A stretch of DNA of 13,247 nt from an uncultured Garciella sp. (GTDB lineage Bacteria > Bacillota > Clostridia > Eubacteriales > Garciellaceae): positions 1-13,247 of the forward strand of contig USMD01000052.1 of assembly GCA_900555725.1 (NCBI GenBank), in the 5' to 3' direction. The position numbers were made by a program, and so were the translations under genes. Positions 5,620-13,144 of the stretch are shown one piece after another; positions within the stretch are counted from its first letter, which is position 1; each line of letters starts with the position of its first letter. The notes below the pieces were generated by a model. That model had not been told where the DNA came from. It did not search any database and saw only the letters and a list, made by a program, of their open reading frames with translations.

Positions 5620-8600
5620 AGACTCTTTCCACCTTCATACCAGTGAGGTGGTCATTTAGGTTTTGTTTTTCTAGATTGTCGTCTTTTTCCCTTTGAATGC
5701 TTTCTGCTAAGGTTTCTTTTTTAATATATTCTTCAAATTTTTCTACCGCCCGTGTAATATCCTTATCTCCATTGTAGTAGATGTTGATGTGATCTACTAC
5801 TTCAAAGTTTGCATTTTTTCTCATTTGCTGTACCTTAGAGATAAATTCTCTAGCATATCCTTCATCAATTAAGTCTGGGGTTAGGTTGGTATCTAGGATC
5901 ACAAAGAGATTATTTTCCATTTCTACCTTAAATCCTTCTTTAGCGGAGATATTGATTTGTACAAAATCTTTTTTTATCTCTACTTCTTCCCCATCTAATG
6001 CAAGGGCTAGGCTTTCTCCTGCCTCTAGCCTTGACGCTGCCTGGACGGCATCCAATTGGCTTAAGGTTTTTCCTAAGGATTTAATCTTTGGTCCCAGGAT
6101 AGGACCTGCTACCTTAAAGTTTGGTTTTAAGCTATAGTCCATAAAATCATTTAAGTCTTTTTCAAAGTCTACTTCCTTTACATTTAGTTCTTCTTGAATT
6201 AAAGGTACTAAATCAAAAATTAAGTCCTCATATTTTCCATCAATTACTACTTTTTGTATTGGCTGACGGACTTTAATCTGTTCAGCAGCCCTTGCAGAAC
6301 GACCTAAGCCCACTAAGTTTTTAACAAGGTCCATTCTCTCTTCCACTTTTTCATCGATTAATTCTTCATTACATACTGGATAATCAGCAAGATGAACGGA
6401 TAAATTTCCTGTTAAGCGCTTATAAAGTTCTTCTGAGATATAGGGCGCAAAAGGTGCAACCAATCGGGAAATTCCCTCTAATACTTCATAGGTAGTATTG
6501 TATACTGCTTTTTTATCTTCTGTTAAATCACTAGCCCAAAAACGACGGCGGTTTCTTCTAATATACCAGTTGGATAAATCTTCATTTACAAAGTATTGGA
6601 TCTTTCTTACGGCCCTATTTAAATCCTTCACTTCCATTTCTTCGTTCACTTCTTTTACCAGATGATTATATTTAGATAAAATCCATCGATCAATCTCCGG
6701 TCTATCTTTGTATTCTACAAAGAAATCTCTTGGATCTACATCATCGGTATTGGCGTATAGTGCAAAGAAGGTATATACATTGCGTAGGGTTCCAAAGAAC
6801 TTACTTAGAACTTCTTTTAATCCTTCTTCATCAAACCGAGTAGGTGTCCAAGCAGGTGATACATAAAGTAAATACCATCTTAAGGCATCCGCTCCGTATT
6901 TATCAAATAGCTCAAAGGGATTTACTGTATTTCCTTTGGATTTGGACATCTTTTGCCCATTCTTATCTAAAATCAAATCATTGACCAATACGGATTTATA
7001 AGGTGCTACCCCTTTTACAAAGGTAGAGATGACCATAAGGGAATAGAACCATCCTCTTGTTTGGTCAATCCCTTCACAGATAAAGTCTGCTGGGAATTGC
7101 TCTTGAAACTCCTGCTGATTCTCAAATGGATAATGCTGTTGGGCAAAGGGCATAGAACCACTATCAAACCATACGTCTAATACCTCTGGTACTCTACTCA
7201 TAGTACCATTACATTTTTCACAATGAATATGCACCTCATCTACATGTGGTCTATGAAGTTCAATACTTTCATCTATATCTTCTATGGCTTTTTCTACTAG
7301 CTCTTTTCTAGAACCAATAGAAATAATATGACCACAGTCTTCACATCTCCAAAGATTCAAAGGAGTTCCCCAATAGCGGGTTCTAGAAATTGCCCAATCT
7401 TTTATGTTTTCTATCCAGTTTCCAAAACGTTTTTCCCCTACATAATCAGGGAACCATGCTACAGTATTATTATTGGCAACTAATTGATCCTTAAACTTGG
7501 TTACCTCAATATACCAACTGGGTTTGGCATAATAAATAAGAGGAGTAGAGCATCTCCAACAATGGGGATAATTATGCACCATTTTTTCCTTTTTAAATAA
7601 CTTTCCTTCCTTAGAAAGCCATTTGATAATATCTATATCTAAATCTTCACTTATAACAAATCGGCCTTTCCAAGGGGTACCAATATATTTTCCCTCTTCG
7701 TCTACTGGCTGTAAGAAGGGTAAATCATATTTCCTTCCTAACTGATAGTCATCTTCCCCGAAGGCAGGTGCAATGTGAACAATACCAGTACCTTCCTCTG
7801 TAGTAACATAATCTGCCACAGTTACAAAAAATGCCTTTTTATTTGGGGAAAGGAAGGGCATTAATTGCTCATATTCTACATACTCTAACTCTTTTCCCTT
7901 GCATTCCTCTAGAATTTCATAATTTTCTCCTAATAATTTATTTGCTAGGGCCTTTGCAAGAATAAATACACTTCCCTGACTTTTGGCTTTGATATAGGTT
8001 AGCTCAGGATGAACTGCTAAAGCAACGTTAGACGCCAAAGTCCAAGGGGTAGTTGTCCAAACTAAAAAATATTCTTCTGCATCTTTTCTTTTAAAGGCAA
8101 CCGTAACCGTGTTAGATTTAATTTCCTTATAACCTTGAGCAACCTCATGGGAAGCTAGTCCAGTTCCACATCGTGGACAATAGGGTAAAATCTTATGCCC
8201 TTCATAAATGTAACCTTCTTTGTTAAATTGGTCTAGTATCCACCATACCGTCTCGATATAATTATTGTCTAAGGTGATATAAGGGTAATCCATATCAATA
8301 AAATACCCCATTCTTTCGGTCATTTCTCTCCATAACTTCTCATAGGTAAATACAGACTCTCTACATTGTTCATTAAATTTTGCAATTCCATAGTCTTCAA
8401 TATCTTGTTTTTTGCTGAAATTTAATCTTTTCTCTACTTCAATTTCAACAGGCAAACCATGGGTGTCCCACCCACCTTTTCTCTTTACCTTATACCCTTG
8501 CATAACCTTATGTTTACATACGGTATCCTTTAGGGTACGAGCAATTACGTGATGAATTCCTGGTTTTCCATTAGCAGTAGGGGGCCCTTCATAAAATACA

Positions 8601-8725
8601 AAGGTATCATTTCCTTGACGATTTTCAATAGATTTTTTTAAAATATCAATTTCCTTCCAAAAATCTGAGATTTCTTTTTCTTTATGGGTGACGGGTAAAT
8701 TTGACAATTCCTTGAATTTTTCCAT
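5618..8725 (-). CDS. ileS: Isoleucyl-tRNA synthetase, long eukaryote-like type (IleS2)
   Basis: Charges tRNA-Ile with isoleucine in the cytosol; 1035 residues, longer than the roughly 930 of common bacterial IleS. The class I signature is GIHH (56-59) within PPTANGKPGIHHV, and GWDTHGLPVE is at 85-94. The CP1 editing domain shows TTTPWTL (224-230) and GTGIVHIAPAFGEDD (312-326), expected to clear Val-tRNA-Ile. WFDSG is at 519-523 and the second ATP motif KMSKS at 593-597. Cysteine pairs (183/186, 389/392, 461/464, 502/505) look like zinc ligands. The PGIHH form and the length place it with IleS2, the clade that includes eukaryotic enzymes and mupirocin-resistant MupA; resistance here is inferred, not shown. 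The ATG follows GAAGG at short spacing. It is monocistronic behind an isoleucine T-box. Confidence 0.97.
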   Translation of the reverse strand: MEKFKELSNLPVTHKEKEISDFWKEIDILKKSIENRQGNDTFVFYEGPPTANGKPGIHHVIARTLKDTVCKHKVMQGYKVKRKGGWDTHGLPVEIEVEKRLNFSKKQDIEDYGIAKFNEQCRESVFTYEKLWREMTERMGYFIDMDYPYITLDNNYIETVWWILDQFNKEGYIYEGHKILPYCPRCGTGLASHEVAQGYKEIKSNTVTVAFKRKDAEEYFLVWTTTPWTLASNVALAVHPELTYIKAKSQGSVFILAKALANKLLGENYEILEECKGKELEYVEYEQLMPFLSPNKKAFFVTVADYVTTEEGTGIVHIAPAFGEDDYQLGRKYDLPFLQPVDEEGKYIGTPWKGRFVISEDLDIDIIKWLSKEGKLFKKEKMVHNYPHCWRCSTPLIYYAKPSWYIEVTKFKDQLVANNNTVAWFPDYVGEKRFGNWIENIKDWAISRTRYWGTPLNLWRCEDCGHIISIGSRKELVEKAIEDIDESIELHRPHVDEVHIHCEKCNGTMSRVPEVLDVWFDSGSMPFAQQHYPFENQQEFQEQFPADFICEGIDQTRGWFYSLMVISTFVKGVAPYKSVLVNDLILDKNGQKMSKSKGNTVNPFELFDKYGADALRWYLLYVSPAWTPTRFDEEGLKEVLSKFFGTLRNVYTFFALYANTDDVDPRDFFVEYKDRPEIDRWILSKYNHLVKEVNEEMEVKDLNRAVRKIQYFVNEDLSNWYIRRNRRRFWASDLTEDKKAVYNTTYEVLEGISRLVAPFAPYISEELYKRLTGNLSVHLADYPVCNEELIDEKVEERMDLVKNLVGLGRSARAAEQIKVRQPIQKVVIDGKYEDLIFDLVPLIQEELNVKEVDFEKDLNDFMDYSLKPNFKVAGPILGPKIKSLGKTLSQLDAVQAASRLEAGESLALALDGEEVEIKKDFVQINISAKEGFKVEMENNLFVILDTNLTPDLIDEGYAREFISKVQQMRKNANFEVVDHINIYYNGDKDITRAVEKFEEYIKKETLAESIQREKDDNLEKQNLNDHLTGMKVERV

Positions 8726-8806
8726 GATCCTTCAACTCTTTTCTTATTAAATTTTTCGATGCTTTAAGAGATTCTAAAATCGCTCTATCTTTAGCAGATT
8801 TTCTCT

Positions 8807-8839
8807 AAAAATAAAAAATCCCTAAGCCATGCTTAGGGA
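8807..8839 (-). terminator. T-box-controlled terminator before ileS
   Basis: TCCCTAAGC (8819-8827) pairs with GCTTAGGGA (8831-8839) around a three-base loop. On the minus strand it is followed by TTTTTTATTTTT. It lies directly after the T-box sequence and about 80 bases before the ileS ATG, as expected for the regulated terminator. Confidence 0.93.
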
Positions 8840-9040
8840 CGAATAAACCGTGGTACCACCCTGATTATAAGGAAAATTCTTATCACTCAAATCTTTAACG
8901 CATCCATGCGAAATTCCCTACTACACTTTTCAGGAATCTAGCTCTGAGGTGATCTCATAAAGGAATTCTATAATAATCTCTCACCACTGGGATTATTTCT
9001 CTGGGTATAGGCTTCTTTTACTACTGTCCTCTTCCAAGCT
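8807..9040 (-). promoter_or_regulatory. Isoleucine T-box leader of ileS
   Basis: A transcript-level switch that senses uncharged tRNA-Ile. On the minus strand, Stem I opens at AGCTTGG (plus 9034-9040) and closes with CCTC-A-GAGC (plus 8941-8949). Its distal hairpin AATAAT/ATTATT carries GGTGAGAG. The likely specifier codon is ATC (plus 8951-8953), followed by AC, which fits isoleucine. The conserved T-box AGGGTGGTACCACGG (plus 8848-8862) offers TGGT to pair with the ACCA end of the tRNA. The competing terminator follows. Charged tRNA should allow termination and uncharged tRNA should stabilise the antiterminator and switch ileS on. Confidence 0.95.
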
Positions 9041-9081
9041 TTTTTCTATATTATTTTCTATATTATAATCATTTAATTTTA

Positions 9082-9111
9082 ATTTTAACCATAAGAAAAG
9101 CCAATTGTCAA
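9082..9111 (-). promoter_or_regulatory. Promoter of ileS
   Basis: On the minus strand, a consensus -35 TTGACA (plus 9106-9111) and TAAAAT (plus 9082-9087, five of six) are separated by 18 bases. Transcription would start near 9075, about 35 bases before Stem I of the T-box. A TATAAT further downstream has no matching -35. Confidence 0.65.
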
Positions 9112-9127
9112 GACCTTTCTAAAATTT

Positions 9128-9152
9128 AAAATAACGGAAATCCCGTTATTTT
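9128..9152 (-). terminator. Terminator of the lipoprotein gene
   Basis: AAAATAACGG (9128-9137) pairs perfectly with CCGTTATTTT (9143-9152) around a five-base loop. On the minus strand it continues into AAATTTT. The stem includes the TAA stop of the lipoprotein gene and ends 16 bases before the ileS -35 box, separating the two units. Confidence 0.7.
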
Positions 9153-10063
9153 AGCTCATTCTTTAGGGTTTCTATATTTTTGACTACAATATCCCTTTTG
9201 ATTTCTACCAAGGGTAAATCTTTTTGTTCAATCGCCTTTTTAAAATCCTCTATAGAAAGATTTAATTTATCTAATAGAGGTTTTTGTTTTTGTTTCTCTT
9301 TCAAATTGATCACTTGTCTAAGGGTGTCTATCAAAAAATCCTTCTGATCCACCCTTTGGATCGCTGCTTTCCAATCTCCACCTTTCGCATCCATATAGGA
9401 TTGCCTAGCCATGTATTCAATCTTAGCCAATGTTCCATCAGCATTGCCCTTGTATAATCCCATAAAATCAGAAAGAGATAATATGACACCATTGGCTGCT
9501 GTTAATACCTTATCTTGGCTTTTCTCCTCTATACCAGAGGTAAGATGATTTAGGGCTGTCTCCATTTTATTTACCTTTTCCTGATCTGCTCCATCCTTTA
9601 GAGCACTAGATTCATATCCATTCCAAGATTCATGTAGGGATTTTACATTTTCTTCAGACTTTTGCCATTTTTCTAAAACCTGGGCCTGCTTTTCCATCTG
9701 TTTCTTTTGCTGTTTTTCTTCAGGACTAGGCTGTTGCTGTAGCATTGCCTGTTGGTCTGATTGCCCTCCACTCTGTTGCCCTCCACTCTGTTGTCCTCCA
9801 CTCTGTTGTCCTCCCTGTTGGGTTTGTTCCTCAGGTGGTTTTAAATCCTCAGGCTTGGTTTGGGTGACTTCTTCTATCCCTTCAATGTTGGTGATAATAC
9901 TATGAATCTTTTCATCCATTGTTTCCAAAGCCTTTGGAACTTTTTCTCTGTCTTTTTGTCCATTGGAATTAGGTACTGGACGCTCTTGCCCTCGACATCC
10001 TAGGATCATTCCACAAGAAACTACTAATACTATGAATAAATAAATCAATTTTTTTATCTTCAT
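9146..10063 (-). CDS. Predicted lipoprotein of unknown function with Gly/Gln repeat
   Basis: A 305-residue exported lipoprotein. The N terminus has a lysine cluster, a hydrophobic stretch (about 7-21) and a lipobox I20-L21-G22-C23, so C23 should be lipidated and the rest anchored to the outer face of the membrane. A low-complexity linker at about 78-110 contains three GGQQS repeats among Gln and Gly. The remainder (about 110-305) is highly charged and predicted by eye to be long amphipathic helices, like a helical bundle. No enzyme motif was recognised, and I cannot name a family. The start is ATG at 10063 with AGGAG (plus 10074-10078) ten bases upstream, slightly long. It appears monocistronic, with its own terminator. 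Role unknown; an envelope or spore-related function would be a guess. Confidence 0.88.
   Translation of the reverse strand: MKIKKLIYLFIVLVVSCGMILGCRGQERPVPNSNGQKDREKVPKALETMDEKIHSIITNIEGIEEVTQTKPEDLKPPEEQTQQGGQQSGGQQSGGQQSGGQSDQQAMLQQQPSPEEKQQKKQMEKQAQVLEKWQKSEENVKSLHESWNGYESSALKDGADQEKVNKMETALNHLTSGIEEKSQDKVLTAANGVILSLSDFMGLYKGNADGTLAKIEYMARQSYMDAKGGDWKAAIQRVDQKDFLIDTLRQVINLKEKQKQKPLLDKLNLSIEDFKKAIEQKDLPLVEIKRDIVVKNIETLKNELK
9766..9810. repeat. Three tandem copies of a 15-bp unit inside the lipoprotein gene
   Basis: Units at 9766-9780, 9781-9795 and 9796-9810 read CTCCACTCTGTTGYC on the plus strand and differ at one position. Partial units flank them on both sides. The unit length is a multiple of three, so copy-number change keeps frame and would lengthen or shorten the GGQQS linker. 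Confidence 0.9.
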
Positions 10064-10213
10064 AGAACCATCTCTCCTATGTTCATTTTTACCTTCTTAA
10101 TATATTGTCCTGCTTTTATTTTTAATTATTCTTGTGGAAATTATACAAAAAAAGGAACTTTGATGCTTAACGTACAAAACACTAGCAAGTATTAATAGTT
10201 AAATTTACTTTTA
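10064..10213 (-). other. Spacer between lacC and the lipoprotein gene
   Basis: 150 bases with no gene. On the minus strand there is a T7 run and a TATAAT (plus 10140-10145) about 75 bases before the lipoprotein ATG, but no good -35 box. A weak interrupted pairing, ACTT-GCT with AGC-AAGT, precedes the T run and might act as a poor terminator for the sugar operon. Neither call is firm. Confidence 0.3.
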
Positions 10214-11140
10214 TTAAATTTTATAAATTTTTACTTCTTTCATTATTTTTGCTACCATTTCTTTTTTAACAAATCCAGTTTCCTTCTCCAATGCATTTGC
10301 AGTACCACAAGCCGCCCCCAAAGTTAATATGTCTTCTATAGAATCCCCTCTTTCAAGCCCTACTGCAAATCCTGCTACCAAGGAATCCCCGGAACCTACT
10401 GGATTTACAGCTCTTATTTGGGGAACCTGTATTCTATATTTATTTCCATTATACCCTACTAAAGAACCATCTTTTCCTAATGAAATTATTACGCATTGTA
10501 TTCCCATATCATTTAATTTATCTATTTGAGCTACAATATCTTTTTCACTTAATGTACAATTTTTTGCAATCATTTCTAACTCATCTACATTAGGTTTTAT
10601 AAAATAAGGTTTTGCTTCTATCCCTTTTATCAATAATTCTCCGCTAGTATCTAATAAAAATTTCTTGCCAACTTTTGAAGCCTTATAAATCATCTTAGCG
10701 TAGATATCATTTGGTACATTTTTAGGAACACTCCCTGAAGCTACAATAATAGAACTTTTTCTAAGAAGTTCATCATATTTTTTTAAGAATCTATCCATCT
10801 CTTCCTCTGTAACTTCTGGACCTGATTCCAATATTTCTGTCTGAACTAGATCATCACTTATAAATGCTAAACATTCTCTTGTGGGGTTTTCTATTTTTAC
10901 AAAGTCATTTTTTATCCCATTATTATTTAACTTTTCTTCAATGAATTCTCCAGTTTTTCCGCCTAAAAATCCAGTAACTAAAACATCTTCTCCTAAAATT
11001 GTAGCTACATTAGCAACATGAATACCTTTGCCTCCAGCAGTATTCTCTACTGTTCTAGCACGTATCACTTTACCCTTTTCTATATCATCTAGTTCATATC
11101 TTTTATCTATAGATGCATTTAAGTTGACCACTGTAATCAT
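10214..11140 (-). CDS. lacC: Tagatose-6-phosphate kinase LacC (PfkB family)
   Basis: Cytosolic sugar kinase of 308 residues in the PfkB/ribokinase family, LacC/FruK subgroup. Visible motifs are GGKG (37-40), ASGSVPKNVP (134-143), KPNVDELE (182-189) and the C-terminal signature NPVGSGDS (246-253), with D252 as the expected catalytic base. Sequence alone allows 1-phosphofructokinase as well. Tagatose-6-phosphate kinase, making tagatose-1,6-bisphosphate with ATP, is chosen because lacA, lacB and a tagatose-bisphosphate aldolase gene precede it. Its ATG overlaps the TGA of the aldolase gene by four bases (ATGA), and its SD is poor, so translation is probably coupled. It is the last gene of the operon. 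Confidence 0.9.
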   Translation of the reverse strand: MITVVNLNASIDKRYELDDIEKGKVIRARTVENTAGGKGIHVANVATILGEDVLVTGFLGGKTGEFIEEKLNNNGIKNDFVKIENPTRECLAFISDDLVQTEILESGPEVTEEEMDRFLKKYDELLRKSSIIVASGSVPKNVPNDIYAKMIYKASKVGKKFLLDTSGELLIKGIEAKPYFIKPNVDELEMIAKNCTLSEKDIVAQIDKLNDMGIQCVIISLGKDGSLVGYNGNKYRIQVPQIRAVNPVGSGDSLVAGFAVGLERGDSIEDILTLGAACGTANALEKETGFVKKEMVAKIMKEVKIYKI

Positions 11141-11991
11141 GCTTTATTTTCACTTCCACACATTTTTATCTTATTTATTACTACTTTTTTCATCGCTTCT
11201 TTCCCTGGTGTCAAATATTTTCTTGGATCATTAGCTTCTGGATTTTCTTTAAAATATTTCTTTATCGCATTTGCAAAAGGTATCTTTAAGTCTGTAGCTA
11301 TATTTACTTTACATATTCCTAACCTTATCGCTTTTTTGACCAAATCCTCAGGCACATCTGATGCTCCATGTAACACTAGGGGCACCCCAACCTTCTCTCT
11401 TATTTCCTTCAATCTTTCAAAATCTAATTTTGGCTTTCCTTTATATAAACCATGAGCTGTTCCTATAGCTACAGCTAGTGAATCTACTCCTGTTCTTTTA
11501 ACAAATTCTGCTGCATCATCTGGATCTGTATACATTGAATCTTTTTCATTCACTACTACATTGTCCTCTCTTCCTCCAAGCTTTCCTAATTCAGCTTCAA
11601 CTGTTACATCACGTTTATGGGCGTATAAAACGACATCTTTAACAATTTCAATGTTCTTTTCAAAGTCATATTTTGATGCATCAATCATACATGACTTAAA
11701 TCCAATCTCTATATCTTTTTTAATTGCATCTACATCTACAAAATGATCTAAATGTATAGCTATTGGAATATCATATCTGCTTGCAGCTACTTCTGCCATA
11801 GCTTTTATATAATCTGGACCTGCATAATCTTCAATTGTTGAAGGAGTTCCAGCTATAATTACTGGTGATCTCATTTCCATTGCTGTTTCAGCAACTACCT
11901 GTAATGTTTCTAAATTATGAATATTGAATGCAGGTATTGCGTATTTTCCTTGTTGAGCTTCCAATAACATTCCTCTAGTGGTTAATAACAT
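11137..11991 (-). CDS. gatY: Class II tagatose-1,6-bisphosphate aldolase (GatY/KbaY-like)
   Basis: Zinc-dependent aldolase that splits tagatose-1,6-bisphosphate into dihydroxyacetone phosphate and glyceraldehyde-3-phosphate. From ATG 11991 it is 284 residues, the KbaY/GatY size. D82 and H83 (in HLDHF), H180 (AHGLYKGKP) and H208 (LHGASD) fit the catalytic Asp and the zinc ligands of the family. AFNIHNLET (21-29), VIIAGTP and the ending CGSENKA are closer to GatY/KbaY than to fructose-bisphosphate aldolase. The start was chosen because AAGAGGTG lies six bases upstream; the in-frame GTG at 12000 is part of that SD. lacC overlaps its stop. Class II fructose-bisphosphate aldolase is the alternative, but operon context favours tagatose. 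It replaces the class I LacD expected beside LacABC. Confidence 0.9.
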   Translation of the reverse strand: MLLTTRGMLLEAQQGKYAIPAFNIHNLETLQVVAETAMEMRSPVIIAGTPSTIEDYAGPDYIKAMAEVAASRYDIPIAIHLDHFVDVDAIKKDIEIGFKSCMIDASKYDFEKNIEIVKDVVLYAHKRDVTVEAELGKLGGREDNVVVNEKDSMYTDPDDAAEFVKRTGVDSLAVAIGTAHGLYKGKPKLDFERLKEIREKVGVPLVLHGASDVPEDLVKKAIRLGICKVNIATDLKIPFANAIKKYFKENPEANDPRKYLTPGKEAMKKVVINKIKMCGSENKA

Positions 11992-12014
11992 AGATAACAC
12001 CTCTTAGTAAATAT

Positions 12015-12131
12015 TTATCCGATGACTATCTGCCGTAAGACTCCCACTTCTATCAAAGTGAGAGATAACGGCAGTTATATCCCTGGATAACGATTTCCAA
12101 ACTTCAGTTAGAGTAAAAACTCCATCTGAAG
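12015..12131 (-). ncRNA. Compact structured element between lacB and the aldolase gene
   Basis: Two strong imperfect hairpins fill most of this 175-base spacer. Hairpin 1: CTGCCGT (12030-12036) pairs with ACGGCAG (12068-12074), enclosing CTCCCACTT (12041-12049) paired with AAGTGAGAG (12056-12064), eight of nine bases. Hairpin 2: CTTCAG (12102-12107) pairs with CTGAAG (12126-12131), enclosing GAGT-AAAA-ACTC (12111-12122) across a symmetric 3x3 internal loop. Between them, GTTAT/ATAAC (12074-12078, 12087-12091) can also pair. Neither hairpin ends in a T tract, so they are not ordinary terminators. The arrangement resembles the terminal hairpins of IS200/IS605-type elements with no transposase left, or an intra-operon RNA structure. 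Family not established. Confidence 0.5.
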
Positions 12132-12175
12132 CCAAGAATCCTGTTTATATGTCATAATTTGAATCAAACTGTTTT

Positions 12176-12694
12176 TTAGTCATGATAATATCCTTTATCC
12201 CACTTCTCAGTAAATTCATCAAAAAAATGCTCATTTTTAAATTGTTCTTCATTTACAGTCTCAACAGCATTTATTTTTTTTATCAATTCTTTATTTTCTA
12301 GAGTTTCTTTATATTCGCTAGCCAAGAAGACATCTATTGCATTTTCAATAAGTCCTATCCCTGATATACGTCCACCAAATCCAATGACATTTGCATTTAA
12401 ATACTCTTTTGCAAAGCGAGCTGATGCAACATCTCTAACAAGTGCTGCCCGTATACCATTTACTTTATTCGCACTTATTGTTATTCCAACTCCTGTACCG
12501 CAAATCACAATTCCTAAATCAGCTTCATCAGAAACAATTTTTTCTGCTGTCTTCTTGCCATATATAGGATAATGTGTACGCACTTTATCATAGGTCCCAT
12601 TATCAATAACTTCATAACCTTTTCCCTTTAAATATTCAACAACATGATCTTTTATCTCTGTAACTATATGATCGCATCCTACTGAAATTTTCAT
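12176..12694 (-). CDS. lacB: Galactose-6-phosphate isomerase subunit LacB
   Basis: RpiB/LacAB-family isomerase subunit, 172 residues (LacB is usually about 171). With LacA it converts galactose-6-phosphate to tagatose-6-phosphate in the cytosol. Visible features are the N-terminal GCDH (6-9), THYPIYGKK (40-48), the active-site segment CGTGVG (65-70) with C65, and ANVIGFGGR (101-109). The LacB-specific C-terminal extension from about 128 (EYKETLENK onward) separates it from ribose-5-phosphate isomerase B, which is about 150 residues. The SD GGAAGGG (plus 12701-12707) lies six bases before the ATG. It starts 21 bases after lacA. A 184-base gap holding a structured element separates it from the aldolase start. 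Confidence 0.93.
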   Translation of the reverse strand: MKISVGCDHIVTEIKDHVVEYLKGKGYEVIDNGTYDKVRTHYPIYGKKTAEKIVSDEADLGIVICGTGVGITISANKVNGIRAALVRDVASARFAKEYLNANVIGFGGRISGIGLIENAIDVFLASEYKETLENKELIKKINAVETVNEEQFKNEHFFDEFTEKWDKGYYHD

Positions 12695-12715
12695 TTATTT
12701 CCCTTCCTTTCTCTT

Positions 12716-13144
12716 TTAAAGCATTTTATTAAGCATATCCACTCTTATTTGATGTCTTCCAGCCGCATAATCAGCATTTAAATATGCATCAACTAATTCT
12801 TCTGCTAATCTTTTTCCAACAATTCCTGATCCCATAGATATTATGCATGCATTATTATGCTCTCTTGTCATTTTTGCCGAATGTTCTTCTGAAACCACTG
12901 CACAAATTATTCCTTTATGCTTATTAGCTACCATAAATGAACCTTGCCCGTATTCATCTATAACAATTCCTCTATCTCCTTCTTTATTTAGCATAGCATT
13001 TGCAACAAGATTTGTAGATTCAACAAAATCTAAATTTTTTTCTGGTGTTTTGTCTATTACCTCATAGTTTTTATTTTTTAGATACTTTTTTAAATGTTCT
13101 TTTAATTCAAAACCATCTTTATCTGAACCAATAATAATTTTCAT
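12716..13144 (-). CDS. lacA: Galactose-6-phosphate isomerase subunit LacA
   Basis: Partner of LacB in the heteromeric galactose-6-phosphate isomerase; 142 residues, exactly the usual LacA length. Family features are GSDKDGFELK (6-15), VIDEYGQGSFM (61-71), TREHNN (93-98) and the ending GRHQIRVDMLNKM. The RpiB active-site cysteine position reads Asp (VID) here, as is normal for LacA, which lends residues to a shared site with LacB. The SD GGAGGG (plus 13151-13156) lies six bases before the ATG. It is the first sugar-operon gene in the window; 103 AT-rich bases lie upstream with no promoter I can defend, so earlier genes may exist beyond the edge. Confidence 0.93.
   Translation of the reverse strand: MKIIIGSDKDGFELKEHLKKYLKNKNYEVIDKTPEKNLDFVESTNLVANAMLNKEGDRGIVIDEYGQGSFMVANKHKGIICAVVSEEHSAKMTREHNNACIISMGSGIVGKRLAEELVDAYLNADYAAGRHQIRVDMLNKML

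Noticed and set aside
9766..9810. Tandem 15-mers as a CRISPR array
   Set aside because: The units are directly adjacent with no spacers and lie in frame inside a coding sequence.
11992..12000. GTG at 12000 as the aldolase start
   Set aside because: The GTG is part of AAGAGGTG, the SD that serves the ATG at 11991.
12102..12160. Short minus-strand ORF beginning MTYKQDSW in the lacB-aldolase gap
   Set aside because: Only about 15 codons, no SD, and it runs into the structured hairpin.
12716..13144. lacA and lacB as two copies of ribose-5-phosphate isomerase B
   Set aside because: Lengths (142 and 172), the LacA ending RHQIRVDMLNK, the missing active-site Cys in the first and the C-terminal extension in the second fit LacA and LacB, as does the operon.
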